Shown here: positions 63,741 through 64,000 of the stretch, piece after piece
How the letters are laid out: each line of letters starts with the position of its first letter
Position numbering within the stretch: the first letter of the stretch is position 1
Assembly (NCBI GenBank): GCA_947561585.1
Contig: CANNZV010001132.1
Coordinates: 125,289 to 189,288 of the forward strand
Length of the DNA stretch: 64,000 bases
Direction of reading: 5' to 3'
Origin: Caprella mutica
Lineage: Eukaryota > Arthropoda > Malacostraca > Amphipoda > Caprellidae
Position numbers and translations under genes: made by a program
The notes under the pieces: model-generated
What the model saw: the letters and a program-made list of their open reading frames with translations, nothing else
Told to the model about the DNA's origin: nothing
The model's database searches: none

Positions 63741-64000
63741 TTATTATTTATCTGAGTTCACCTTAAAAGTCATAAATCTCTATGTTCTTTATTTGTTCAT
63801 TTTTTTGTTATTTTTTTAGTCATTTATAGTTTTATAATCCATAAATTATGAATTTGCAAAGGAACTCTAAACCATAAAAAACTTCAATTTTCACGAATAT
63901 TTTTTTCCTTTATGCTTTTCTAGAGAATATTATTCAAGTAAAATAATGAAGAATTTGATAAATTTAAGATCAGTTTACACTTTATGTACGAAAAACACAA

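Larger units (their letters stand above)
60936..63995. mobile_element. Mariner-like element with long inverted arms, both copies of its 3' half
   Basis: TGTACATAAAATGTAAACTG at about 60956 is inverted at about 63970 (CAGTTTACACTTTATGTACG). The word ACTTATCAGCCATGTATCGA near 61402 is inverted near 63670. So the left and right arms are inverted copies of the same transposase end. On the plus strand near 63410-63470 the frame reads LAFMQDNAHS-type sequence (FMQDNAHSHGFKYTKGWLKD), the catalytic Asp block of Tc1/mariner. The right edge may extend past the window. Confidence 0.7.

Overview
The window is nuclear DNA from an AT-rich, intron-rich invertebrate animal. The evidence is two multi-exon plus-strand genes with GT-AG introns and animal-type products, plus Tc1/mariner, hAT-like, Helitron-like and LINE-type transposons. 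The species cannot be fixed from sequence alone. There are no bacterial operons, tRNAs or rRNAs that I can see.

Layout. 1-14.1 kb: mostly gene-poor DNA with a pair of ~490-bp TA-flanked MITEs, a broken Tc1-type DD34E transposon with ~205-bp inverted repeats (3920-5572), a mariner-type remnant (about 9.56-10.57 kb), a Helitron-like 5' end and small tandem arrays. 14.18-21.81 kb: an eight-exon gene for a CABIT-domain protein (Serrano/GAREM/THEMIS-like) with a long acidic tail; most of its introns carry tandem arrays or MITEs. 22.5-27.4 kb: a dense field of small inverted-repeat elements. 28.93-46.91 kb: a complete PANK4 gene (17 exons plus a candidate 24-nt microexon), coding for a pantothenate-kinase-like domain fused to a DUF89 phosphatase domain. 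49.76-60.44 kb: a nested transposon stack, in which a ~1.4-kb tandem duplication holds a ~7.9-kb inverted-repeat element, which itself holds a 5.7-kb LINE with a Pr77/HDV-ribozyme-like 5' end. 60.1-60.7 kb: a hAT-type MITE with perfect 8-bp target duplications. 60.9-64 kb: an inverted-arm mariner-like element with a 31-bp minisatellite.

The most striking observation is that three tandem arrays are built from an exon/intron junction, so that every unit carries the 5' splice site of the gene it sits in. In PANK4 intron 1, about 310 units of 27-28 bp (8.4 kb) each copy the last 18 nt of exon 1 plus a perfect GTAAGT donor. In the CABIT gene, about 44 units of ~21 bp copy the end of exon 5 plus GTGAGT, and a three-copy 16-bp example begins intron 3. 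By translation, only the first PANK4 donor gives an open reading frame; the next units add an immediate stop. Tandem arrays make up roughly one fifth of the window. The very long reading frames they create are artefacts of repeat length and are not genes.
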